This document shows positions 7,959 to 15,687 of a DNA stretch of 64,000 nt, piece by piece. Below the pieces are notes generated by a model, which saw only the letters and a program-made list of their open reading frames with translations, was not told the DNA's origin and did no database searches. Made by a program: the position numbers and the translations under genes. The first letter of the stretch is position 1; every line of letters begins with the position of its first letter. The DNA comes from Pseudomonas iridis. GTDB taxonomy: Bacteria; Pseudomonadota; Gammaproteobacteria; Pseudomonadales; Pseudomonadaceae. Where the stretch lies: positions 62,001-126,000 of the forward strand of contig NZ_JACXXO010000015.1 in NCBI RefSeq assembly GCF_017980685.1, read 5' to 3'.

Positions 7959-8582
7959 ATGTGTGGACGTTATGCCCTGTTTCGCTGGAACCGCGACTTC
8001 GCGGCTCTGCCAGGTTTTCCTGCCGATCAACTGGCGCAGTGGAACATTTCCCCCAACGATTCGGTGTTGATGCTGCGTGCCGGTGAAGACGGCGAGCGCA
8101 TGCTGGCCCGCGCCCGCTGGGGGCTGACGCCGCCGTGGCTGACGGACTTGTCGCGCACGCCGGCGCATGCCCGCGCCGAAACCGTGGCCGAGCAACCGAT
8201 GTTTCGCGAGGCGCTGCGTTTGCGTCGCTGCCTGCTGCCGGCCAACGGCTTTTATGAATGGCGCGGCACCCAGCGCAAGCGCCCGTACTGGCTGACGCCG
8301 GGCGAGGGGGCTTCGCTGTTTTTTGCGGCGATCTGGGAAGCGTACCCGGTGCAGGAGCAGGTTTGGTTGAGCACCGCGGTGATCACTCAATCAGCGGCCA
8401 GTCAGCGTCGGCCGTTGATTCTGGATGAGGCGGGGCAGGCTGCGTGGCTTGATCCCGCGACGCCGTTGCATGCCTTGCAAGCATTGCTCGCCAGTGAACC
8501 GGCCGCGTTGCGCGAGCGGGTGTTGGCGAACATGGTCAATGATCCGAAACTCAATGGGCCGGAGTGTCTGACCCCGGGTTAG
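7959..8582 (+). CDS. SRAP-domain (YedK/HMCES-like) protein with altered active site
   Basis: A 207-residue protein beginning MCGRYALF, so the catalytic Cys2 exposed after Met removal is present, as is the FYEW glutamate at residue 100. Family members crosslink to abasic sites in single-stranded DNA. Two other residues expected from YedK look changed: the Asn before ARAET is His70, and the segment that normally reads IH-x-RMP is SQRRP at 148-152 without histidine. The start at 7959 is required because Cys must be residue 2. The protein may bind DNA with altered chemistry. Confidence 0.88.
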   Translation: MCGRYALFRWNRDFAALPGFPADQLAQWNISPNDSVLMLRAGEDGERMLARARWGLTPPWLTDLSRTPAHARAETVAEQPMFREALRLRRCLLPANGFYEWRGTQRKRPYWLTPGEGASLFFAAIWEAYPVQEQVWLSTAVITQSAASQRRPLILDEAGQAAWLDPATPLHALQALLASEPAALRERVLANMVNDPKLNGPECLTPG

Positions 8583-8597
8583 GCCGCGTAGATCAAG

Positions 8598-8779
8598 AGC
8601 CCCTCACCCTAGCCCTCTCCCGGAGGGAGAGGGGATCCACCGAGGTGTTTTGCGTTATACATCGACCTGAAAAAACCAGGCGATTATGGATTCAAAGCAG
8701 AGCGTTCAAGTCATCTTATTTCTGAAGCATTCCCCAATCAGTCCCCTCTCCCTCTGGGAGAGGGTTAGGGTGAGGGGCT
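8598..8779. repeat. Inverted pair of palindromic repeats (family C) in the 305-bp gap before the M48 gene
   Basis: Copy 1 at 8598-8634 (AGCCCCTCACCCTAGCCCTC...) and copy 2 at 8742-8779 are inverted relative to each other; each also contains an internal GAGAGGG/CCCTCTC hairpin. The remaining gap up to 8887 presumably holds the promoter of the M48 gene; nothing else is visible. Confidence 0.8.
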
Positions 8780-8887
8780 TTTGCTCTGACGGGATATGTC
8801 TGAAAGTCGCTGCAACACGTCCGTTGTATCTGGCGCCAATACAATTACCCACCTACGATACGCGACAGGTTTTCAGGGAGCTTTTGA

Positions 8888-9706
8888 ATGAACAAGACAT
8901 TGGTTGTAAGTGCACTGAGCGCAGCGCTGTTGCTGGCCGGTTGTCAGTCGGTCAACACCACCAGCGGCGGCGCCGTGGGTGTGGAGCGCAAGCAATACAT
9001 GTTCAGCATGCTGTCCTCGCAAGAGGTCGATCAGATGTATGCCCAGTCCTATCAGAAGACCGTGGGCGAGGCGTCGTCCAAGGGTGTGCTGGACAAGACC
9101 AGCAGCGACGCCAAGCGGGTTCAGGCGATTTCCAGCCGTCTGATCGCCCAGGCGCCGAACTTCCGTCCGGATTCGGCGCAGTGGAAGTGGGAGGTCAATC
9201 TGATCAAGAGCGACGAGCTCAACGCCAACTGCGGCCCCGGCGGCAAGATCATTTTCTACACCGGGCTGATCGACAAACTGAAACTCACCGACGATGAAAT
9301 CGCCGCAATCATCGGCCATGAAATCGCCCACGCTCTGCGCGAGCATGGTCGTGAAGCGATGTCCAAGGCCTATGGCATTGAAATGGCCAAACAGGGCGCG
9401 GGCGCACTGCTCGGTCTTGGCCAGGACAGCCTGGCGCTGGCCGATACCGTGGCCAACTACGGCATGACCCTGCCTAACAGCCGCGCCAACGAAAACGAAG
9501 CCGACCTGATCGGCCTGGAGCTGGCTGCTCGTGCCGGCTTCAACCCGAATGCCGCGATCACCCTGTGGAACAAGATGAGCAAGGCATCGGAAGGCTCGCC
9601 GCCAGAGTTCATGAGCACACACCCGGCGTCGACCAGCCGGATCGCTTCGTTGCAGGCGGCGATTCCGAAGGTGATGCCGCTGTACGAAAAAGCTCCGAAG
9701 TCCTGA
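8888..9706 (+). CDS. M48-family metalloprotease lipoprotein
   Basis: A 272-residue precursor with lipobox LAGC (Cys19). The zinc-protease motif HEIAH is at residues 144-148, and the third ligand glutamate lies in NENEAD (about residue 204). The family includes BepA, YcaL and LoiP, periplasmic proteases that degrade misfolded outer-membrane proteins. No TPR region is present, so it is closer to LoiP/YcaL in size. Residue +2 is Gln, consistent with outer-membrane sorting. Its own transcription unit, ended by a REP pair. Confidence 0.93.
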   Translation: MNKTLVVSALSAALLLAGCQSVNTTSGGAVGVERKQYMFSMLSSQEVDQMYAQSYQKTVGEASSKGVLDKTSSDAKRVQAISSRLIAQAPNFRPDSAQWKWEVNLIKSDELNANCGPGGKIIFYTGLIDKLKLTDDEIAAIIGHEIAHALREHGREAMSKAYGIEMAKQGAGALLGLGQDSLALADTVANYGMTLPNSRANENEADLIGLELAARAGFNPNAAITLWNKMSKASEGSPPEFMSTHPASTSRIASLQAAIPKVMPLYEKAPKS

Positions 9707-9733
9707 TCATCTTTCAGCGAGGCTGATGATCCC

Positions 9734-9823
9734 TTCGCGAGCAGGCTCGCTCCCACAGGTTCGGTATTGCTCACACAATCTGTGAGCGCCGTAAATCCCC
9801 GTGGGAGCGAGCCTGCTCGCGAA
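9734..9823. repeat. Inverted pair of REP-like palindromes (family A)
   Basis: Arms at 9734-9758 and 9800-9823 repeat the family A core seen at 829-921. They sit between the convergent M48 and GDT1 genes, where they may end both transcripts. Confidence 0.85.
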
Positions 9824-9854
9824 GAACGGTGACGCGGTCTATCGACTTGTGCCG

Positions 9855-10439
9855 TTAAACCCAGCCACTGCTCTGCATCGCCTTGTACACCGCAACGAGC
9901 GCCAGAATCAGGAATGCCGAGGCCGCCAGGCGTCGGATCAAGGTCAGTGGCAGTTTGTCCGCGGCAAAATTACCCGCCAGTACAACCGGCACGTTGGCAA
10001 TCAGCATGCCCAATGTGGTGCCGATGATCACCAGCCACAACTCCGGATATTGCGCGGCGAGCATCACCGTCGCAACCTGGGTTTTGTCGCCCATTTCAGC
10101 AAGGAAGAACGCGATAAGCGTGGTCAGGAACGGCCCGAACTTGCGCGCGGTGCTGGCTTCATCGTCATCCATTTTGTCCGGGACCAGCGTCCACAGTGCA
10201 GTGGCTGCGAAGCTTGCGGCGAGAATCCAGTGCAACACGGAGTCGGAGAAGAAGCTGCCAAACCAGGCACCTACCGCACCGGCTGCTGCGTGGTTGGCCA
10301 GGGTTGCAGCGACGATGCCGGCAATGATCGGCCAGGGTTTGCGAAAGCGTGCGGCCAGAATCAGCGCGAGCAGTTGCGTCTTGTCGCCGATTTCGGCCAA
10401 GGCAACGATTGCGGTGGGAACGAGTAACGAGTCCAGCAT
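9855..10439 (-). CDS. GDT1/TMEM165 (UPF0016) family manganese exporter
   Basis: A 194-residue polytopic membrane protein with the two signature motifs of the family, EIGDKTQ starting at residue 16 and EMGDKTQ starting at residue 115, one in each of two homologous halves. Members move Mn2+ (and in eukaryotes Ca2+/Mn2+) out of the cytosol. The assignment to manganese is strengthened by the yybP-ykoY riboswitch directly upstream. The start MLDSLLVPTA at 10439 follows the AGGAAAA ribosome site. A longer in-frame reading runs through the riboswitch and is not real. Confidence 0.93.
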   Translation of the reverse strand: MLDSLLVPTAIVALAEIGDKTQLLALILAARFRKPWPIIAGIVAATLANHAAAGAVGAWFGSFFSDSVLHWILAASFAATALWTLVPDKMDDDEASTARKFGPFLTTLIAFFLAEMGDKTQVATVMLAAQYPELWLVIIGTTLGMLIANVPVVLAGNFAADKLPLTLIRRLAASAFLILALVAVYKAMQSSGWV

Positions 10440-10453
10440 CAGGATTTTCCTAA

Positions 10454-10660
10454 GGGGCGGGTCGACACGGCTATGACACGTACAGCCTTCCCGCCCCGGG
10501 TAAGGTGTGCGTGTCATAGGTCTTGTCAAACCCTGCAATCCGTCTGATGCGGACGCTTGGGTCGCATACGCCATGATCTGAGGATCAAGTATGTTGACGT
10601 ATGCCGGACGAGCTTGGTGCTCGTGGGAGACTACTCCCCTAGGACGGAGCGGATTCTGCC
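10454..10660 (-). promoter_or_regulatory. yybP-ykoY manganese riboswitch with expression platform
   Basis: Reading the minus strand, GGGGAGTAG (10639-10631) and GTCAACATACTTG (10598-10586) reproduce the conserved loops of the yybP-ykoY aptamer that form the Mn2+ site, joined by GC stems. Downstream, a perfect 10-bp stem pairs 10519-10510 with 10480-10471. Inside its loop GGGGCGGG (10497-10490) is complementary to CCCGCCCC (10461-10454), which adjoins the ribosome site of the GDT1 gene. The two pairings are mutually exclusive, which suggests control at the ribosome site. This family is known to turn on Mn2+ exporters when Mn2+ is high. Confidence 0.93.
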
Positions 10661-10691
10661 TTCGCAAATCCGATAGAGCAAGAACAAATTT

Positions 10692-11690
10692 TCAGCCGCG
10701 CTTGGCCCGGTAAATCCGGAAACCGTTACCCTCAGCCTTGATCGCACAGATCCCGAGGTGCTCTTCAATCAGTGGTTGATACTTCAGGAAACTATTCGCA
10801 ACCAAGCGTAGTTCGCCACCGTTTTTCAGATGTTTGGCCGCTTTTCGCAGCAAGTTCTCGGTGGCGAAATAATCGGTATGGACGCCGACATGGAACGGTG
10901 GATTGCTCAGAATCGCGCTCAGACCCATCGGAGCAGCGTCGATACCGTCACCGGTCAGCACTTCAGCCTCCAGCCCGTTGGCTGCAAGGGTCAGACGGCT
11001 GCTGGCGGCGGCAAAAGCGTCGACGTCCAGCAACGTGACCTGATTGTGCGGGTAGCGACGTTTTACCGCAGCCCCCAACACTCCAGCACCACAGCCGAAA
11101 TCCAGCAGGTGGCCGCTCGGCAGTTTGTCCAGATGCTCCAGCAACAGCGCGCTGCCGCGATCCAGTCGACCATGGCTGAACACGCCCGGCAGGCTGATGA
11201 CTTTTAGCGGACCTTCGGCCAGCGGCAATTCATAGGTTTGTGCCAGGCTTTCCAGCGACTTCACTTCAGGGGCATTGGCTACCGTGACTTGCCAGAGCTG
11301 GCAGTGCCGCGCGCTGTCGAGCTTGCGCGGCTTGCCGAACGGGTTGAGTTGCTTGGAAGCGCCTTCGATGCCGCTGCGTTTCTCCCCGACCAGAAAGACA
11401 TCGCGCCCGGCCAGGCGCGCGGCCACGGCGTTGAGGATGTAGTCGGTCAAGTCCTTGGACTTGGGCAGGAACACCACGGCGCTGTCGAACTCGCGCTCGG
11501 GGATGTTCACGCCGAAATGGCTGCGGCCTTCGAAGCGCGCCTCCAGGGCGTTTTGATCACCGGCATGCCAGCACCAGCCAAACGCGTTGGGCAGGCGACC
11601 GAGCAAATCGTCGGCAGGCAAACCGGCCAACAACAGCGAACCCTGGAATAACTCGGGCTGACGAAGCAGTACTTCACTGCGCGGATCCAT
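10692..11690 (-). CDS. rsmC: 16S rRNA m2G1207 methyltransferase RsmC
   Basis: A 332-residue protein with the two-domain layout of RsmC/RlmG: a degenerate N-terminal half and a catalytic C-terminal Rossmann domain. The SAM-binding motif LLDFGCGAGVLG and the base-contacting motif NPPFH are visible. Known role: N2-methylation of G1207 of 16S rRNA in the 30S subunit. The start at 11690 follows GAGGAGCAGAT. The gene is 32 bp downstream of hprA on the same strand and may be co-transcribed with it. Confidence 0.92.
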   Translation of the reverse strand: MDPRSEVLLRQPELFQGSLLLAGLPADDLLGRLPNAFGWCWHAGDQNALEARFEGRSHFGVNIPEREFDSAVVFLPKSKDLTDYILNAVAARLAGRDVFLVGEKRSGIEGASKQLNPFGKPRKLDSARHCQLWQVTVANAPEVKSLESLAQTYELPLAEGPLKVISLPGVFSHGRLDRGSALLLEHLDKLPSGHLLDFGCGAGVLGAAVKRRYPHNQVTLLDVDAFAAASSRLTLAANGLEAEVLTGDGIDAAPMGLSAILSNPPFHVGVHTDYFATENLLRKAAKHLKNGGELRLVANSFLKYQPLIEEHLGICAIKAEGNGFRIYRAKRG

Positions 11691-11722
11691 ATCTGCTCCT
11701 CAAAAAAAAGTGCCGCAGTTTA

Positions 11723-12688
11723 TCAACTGACGACCCGCAGCGCCTTACCGCTGAAGAACGCTTCGGCGTTTTCGGTCAATTGACCGACGATGCGCTGCCG
11801 CGCCTCACGGCTGCCCCAGGCGTTGTGCGGCGTGACGATGAGACGCGGAATGTCGGCGGCCAGCAGCGGATTGCCCTGAGTGGGCGGCTCGACACTCAGC
11901 ACATCAGTGGCGGCGCCGCCTAGATGACCGGCGCGCAAGGCATCGGCCAGCGCCTGCTCATCGATCAGTCCGCCGCGGGCAGTGTTAATCACGAACGCGC
12001 CGGGTCTCATCGAGGCCAGTTCGCGAGCGCCGATGAAGTGGCGAGTGTGTTCGTTGAGCGGGCAGTGCAACGTCAGGGCGTCGATCTGCGGGAGCAATTC
12101 ATCCAGCGGCAAACGATCCGCTCGGGCAGGGCGTCCTGGAATCTGTCCGAGCAATACGCGCATGCCAAAGGCTTCGGCCAGTCGCGCAACGGCGCCACCG
12201 AGTTCGCCATGACCGAGCAAGCCGAGGGTTTTGCCTTGCAGTTCGACAATCGGGTAGTCGAGCAGGCAGAACTGTTTCGCCTGCTGCCAGCGACCGTCAC
12301 CGACGGCTTTTTGATAATCGGCCAGGCGGGTGGCGAGGTTGAGCAACAGCATGATGGTGTGCTGCGCCACCGATGGCGTGCCGTAACCCTGGCAGTTGCA
12401 CACCGTGATGCCGTGGGCGCGAGCGGCCACCAGATCGACGTTGTTGGTGCCAGTGGCGGTGATCAGGATCAGTTTCAGGTCAGGGTTGGCGGCCATGGCG
12501 GCGGCGTCGATCAGGATCTTGTTGCTGATCGCCACGGTGGCACCTTGCAGGCGTTCGGCAACCTGTTCAGGCAAGGTCTGAGCGAACAATTGCAAGTCGC
12601 TGAAGCAGGCGCGCAACGGGCTGAGGTCGAGATCGCCAAGATCCAGTGAAGGATGATCAAGGAATACGGCGCGGCGCGGGTTCGTCAT
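11723..12688 (-). CDS. hprA: D-2-hydroxyacid dehydrogenase (hydroxypyruvate reductase / glycerate dehydrogenase-like)
   Basis: A 321-residue NAD(P)-dependent dehydrogenase. The nucleotide motif GLLGHGELG (about residues 148-156), the catalytic arginine in NTARGGLIDE and the histidine in VTPHNAW mark the D-2-hydroxyacid dehydrogenase superfamily. By gene neighbourhood it corresponds to hprA of pseudomonads (glycerate to hydroxypyruvate). The start at ATG 12688 has AAAGGT upstream. Substrate specificity within the superfamily is not certain. Confidence 0.85.
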   Translation of the reverse strand: MTNPRRAVFLDHPSLDLGDLDLSPLRACFSDLQLFAQTLPEQVAERLQGATVAISNKILIDAAAMAANPDLKLILITATGTNNVDLVAARAHGITVCNCQGYGTPSVAQHTIMLLLNLATRLADYQKAVGDGRWQQAKQFCLLDYPIVELQGKTLGLLGHGELGGAVARLAEAFGMRVLLGQIPGRPARADRLPLDELLPQIDALTLHCPLNEHTRHFIGARELASMRPGAFVINTARGGLIDEQALADALRAGHLGGAATDVLSVEPPTQGNPLLAADIPRLIVTPHNAWGSREARQRIVGQLTENAEAFFSGKALRVVS

Positions 12689-12845
12689 CAACTGTACCTT
12701 TTGTGCTGTGAACGGAAGGCGTAATCTGCCGAGCCTACCAGATGAAACAATTGGTTACTCGGTGGCTGCGGTGCTCCAGAATCCTGTGGGAGCGAGCACC
12801 TGCGCCTTGGGTCCGATTTGACTGATCAACTCCAGAGGAGCCCCC

Positions 12846-13475
12846 ATGTACTGGACCGAGTTCTTGACCGTTGCACTGATCCACCTGCTGGCCGTTGCCA
12901 GCCCCGGCCCGGACTTTGCCGTGGTGGTGCGCGAGAGCGTCACCCACGGAAGACGCGCCGGTACCTGGACGGCGCTGGGTGTGGGCACGGCGATTTTCCT
13001 GCATGTGGGCTATTCGCTGCTGGGCATCGGTTTGATCGTGTCGCAGTCGATTGTGCTGTTCAACGCGCTGAAATGGGCGGCTGCGGCGTACCTGCTGTAC
13101 ATCGGCTTCAAGGCGTTGCGTGCGCAACCGGCAAAAGCCGTCAGCGATGATCTGCACAAGGAAGCGGGCGAGCGCACCGCCCGTGGTGCGTTCACTTCGG
13201 GTTTCGTGACCAACGGCCTGAATCCGAAAGCCACACTGTTCTTCCTGTCGTTGTTCACTGTAGTGATCAACCCGCACACGCCCCTGGCGATGCAGGCCGG
13301 TTACGGCGTTTACCTCGCCGTTGCGACCGCTTTCTGGTTCTGCCTGGTGGCCATGCTGTTCAGCCAGCAACGCGTACGCGCCGGTTTCGCCCGCATGGGC
13401 CACTGGTTCGACCGCACGATGGGCGCTGTGCTGATCGCCCTCGGTGTGAAAATCGCGTTCACCGAAATGCATTGA
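12846..13475 (+). CDS. LysE/RhtB-family amino-acid exporter
   Basis: A 209-residue membrane protein starting MYWTEFLTVALIHLLAVASP, with the family motif ASPGPDFAVVVRESVTHGRRAG at residues 18-39 and five to six hydrophobic segments. LysE/RhtB proteins export amino acids such as threonine, homoserine or lysine. AGAGGAGCCCCC precedes the ATG. It is divergent from hprA and no neighbour suggests the substrate. Confidence 0.92.
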   Translation: MYWTEFLTVALIHLLAVASPGPDFAVVVRESVTHGRRAGTWTALGVGTAIFLHVGYSLLGIGLIVSQSIVLFNALKWAAAAYLLYIGFKALRAQPAKAVSDDLHKEAGERTARGAFTSGFVTNGLNPKATLFFLSLFTVVINPHTPLAMQAGYGVYLAVATAFWFCLVAMLFSQQRVRAGFARMGHWFDRTMGAVLIALGVKIAFTEMH

Positions 13476-13538
13476 TCCGGCGAGAGCCTTGGGCAGCTCA
13501 TACAAAGGGCTCGTTCATGACTTTCCCCTTCCATCCTG

Positions 13539-13565
13539 CAAATGCTGGCGCAAAGCTAGCATTTG
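13539..13565. promoter_or_regulatory. Inverted repeat upstream of the acyl-CoA synthetase gene
   Basis: CAAATGCT (13539-13546) and AGCATTTG (13558-13565) form an 8-bp inverted repeat with an 11-nt spacer, about 100 bp before the synthetase start. The arrangement fits an operator, or a hairpin ending the LysE transcript. It does not match the PsrA consensus as I know it. Confidence 0.4.
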
Positions 13566-13667
13566 TACGGCTCTGCAAATCATTCCTTTGGCTGATTTGG
13601 CTGGCGTATAAGGGTTTTAGAGTACAAATCTCTACGCCAACACCGAGCCGTCAGAAAAGGGATTCTT

Positions 13668-15350
13668 ATGTTGCAGACTCGCGTCATTCCCCCAGCCGAT
13701 GGGGCCTACCAGTATCCATTGCTGATCAAACGGCTGCTGATGTCCGGTGCCCGTTACGAGAAAACCCGCGAGATCATCTACCGTGACCAGTTTCGCTACA
13801 GCTACCCGACCCTGATCGAGCGCGTGGCGCGGCTGGCCAACGTGTTGACGGCTGCCGGCGTCAAGGCCGGTGACACCGTGGCGGTGATGGACTGGGACAG
13901 TCACCGTTACCTGGAATGCATGTTTGCCGTTCCGATGATCGGCGCGGTGATCCACACCATCAACGTGCGCCTGTCGCCGGAGCAGATCCTCTACACCATG
14001 AACCACGCCGAGGACCGCTTTGTGCTGGTCAACAGCGAGTTCGTCGGGCTGTACCAGGCGATTGCGCCGCAACTGACCACGGTCGAGAAAACCCTGCTGC
14101 TGACCGATCTGCCGGAAAAAACCGCCGAGCTGCCGAATCTGGTGGGCGAGTACGAGCAACTGCTGGCCGCCGCCAGCCCGCAGTACAACTTTGAGGACTT
14201 CGACGAAAACTCGGTCGCCACCACGTTCTATACAACCGGCACCACCGGTAACCCGAAAGGCGTGTACTTCACCCATCGGCAACTGGTGCTGCACACCATG
14301 GGCGTGTCGACGATCATGGGCTCCATCGACAGCGTGCGCCTGCTCGGCACCAACGACGTCTATATGCCAATCACGCCGATGTTCCATGTTCACGCGTGGG
14401 GCCTGCCTTATGTGGCGACCATGCTCGGACTCAAACAGGTTTATCCGGGGCGCTACGATCCGGAGTTTCTGGTGGAGCTGTGGCGCAAGGAGAAGGTCAC
14501 GTTCTCTCATTGCGTGCCGACCATTCTGCAAATGCTGCTCAACGCCAAAGGTGCGCAGGACACCGATTTCGGCGGCTGGAAAATCGTCATCGGCGGCAGC
14601 GCACTCAACCGTACCCTGTACGAAACCGCCAAGGCTCGCGGCATTCAACTCACCGCCGCCTATGGCATGTCCGAGACCGGGCCATTGGTATCGTGCGCAC
14701 ACCTCAACGACGAGCTGATGGCCGGCACCGAGGACGAACGCACCACTTATCGAATCAAGGCCGGTGTGCCGGGCCCGCTGGTGGAAGCCGCGATTGTCGA
14801 TGCCGAAGGCAACTTCCTCCCGGCCGATGGCGAAACCCAGGGCGAGCTGGTGCTGCGTGCGCCGTGGCTGACCGAAGGTTATTTCAACGAACCGCAAAAA
14901 GGCGCCGAACTGTGGGCCGGCGGCTGGCTGCACACCGGCGACGTCGCGACGCTCGACAGCATGGGCGTGATCGACATCCGTGACCGGATCAAGGACGTGA
15001 TCAAGACCGGTGGCGAATGGATTTCCTCGCTGGACCTCGAAGACCTGATCAGCCGTCACGTTGCGGTACGCGAAGTAGCAGTGGTGGGCATCGCCGATCC
15101 GCAGTGGGGCGAGCGCCCGTTTGCCCTGCTGGTGATCCGTGAAGGGCATGAAATCGGGGCACGGGAGCTCAAGGAGCACCTCAAGCCATTTGTGGAACTG
15201 GGGCATCTGAGCAAGTGGGCGATTCCGAGCCAGATCGCTCTTGTTACGGAAATTCCCAAGACCAGCGTCGGCAAGCTCGACAAGAAGCGCATCCGCCTCG
15301 ACATCACTGAATGGCAGGCCAATAACAGCACCTTCCTCTCGACCCTTTGA
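13668..15350 (+). CDS. AlkK-type medium/long-chain acyl-CoA synthetase
   Basis: A 560-residue AMP-forming ligase. The ATP loop YTTGTTGNPKG is at residues 188-198; the later motifs YGMSETGP, WLHTGDVATLD and the catalytic lysine region KTSVGKLDKK are all present. It activates free fatty acids to acyl-CoA at the cytoplasmic face. The closest recalled relatives are AlkK and PA3924, and the downstream DUF1302-DUF1329-LuxR order matches that of PA3923-PA3921. The chain length preferred cannot be read. Confidence 0.9.
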   Translation: MLQTRVIPPADGAYQYPLLIKRLLMSGARYEKTREIIYRDQFRYSYPTLIERVARLANVLTAAGVKAGDTVAVMDWDSHRYLECMFAVPMIGAVIHTINVRLSPEQILYTMNHAEDRFVLVNSEFVGLYQAIAPQLTTVEKTLLLTDLPEKTAELPNLVGEYEQLLAAASPQYNFEDFDENSVATTFYTTGTTGNPKGVYFTHRQLVLHTMGVSTIMGSIDSVRLLGTNDVYMPITPMFHVHAWGLPYVATMLGLKQVYPGRYDPEFLVELWRKEKVTFSHCVPTILQMLLNAKGAQDTDFGGWKIVIGGSALNRTLYETAKARGIQLTAAYGMSETGPLVSCAHLNDELMAGTEDERTTYRIKAGVPGPLVEAAIVDAEGNFLPADGETQGELVLRAPWLTEGYFNEPQKGAELWAGGWLHTGDVATLDSMGVIDIRDRIKDVIKTGGEWISSLDLEDLISRHVAVREVAVVGIADPQWGERPFALLVIREGHEIGARELKEHLKPFVELGHLSKWAIPSQIALVTEIPKTSVGKLDKKRIRLDITEWQANNSTFLSTL

Positions 15351-15687
15351 GTACCTGCTGGCGCGCCGAAAACGGCGCGCCAGACCCGCCAAGCAAGCGC
15401 TTGCCTTGTGAAATCGAAAATTTCAGCCATCCTTGCCATGCCGACACGTGTCGGCCTGGCGAAAGGACTGTTCCAGAGTGGTCGGCAGCTGCAAATCACA
15501 CTTTAGAGGGATCAAGCTCTACAACCTGCTGGCTATAGTCCACTTAAGGATTTTTAAGAACGTGGCACACGCACAAGATGGGGCGATGCATCTTTGGAGT
15601 GACGTCGGAGAGCCTTTGGCATCCGGTCCTTCAGACGTTTTTAAAAGTACTCACTGCCATAACAATAATGCACATGGAGTAGCGTCG
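15351..15687. other. 337-bp control region between the acyl-CoA synthetase and DUF1302 genes
   Basis: It contains a perfect 10-bp stem (TGGCGCGCCG / CGGCGCGCCA, 15359-15382) with an AAAA loop just after the synthetase stop, and a perfect 14-bp palindrome CCGACACGTGTCGG at 15441-15454. A TATAGT at 15534-15539 could be a -10 box but has no good -35. The palindrome is a candidate operator for the DUF1302-DUF1329 pair. Confidence 0.5.

Noticed and set aside
9855..10667. A 270-residue form of the GDT1 exporter starting at 10667
   Set aside because: The extra 76 codons coincide with the riboswitch and its hairpins; the ATG at 10439 has the ribosome site and the conserved protein start.
13632..15392. 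A 586-codon minus-strand frame opposite the acyl-CoA synthetase
   Set aside because: The plus strand encodes a full AMP-ligase with all motifs; the antisense product is histidine/glutamine-rich without any family pattern.
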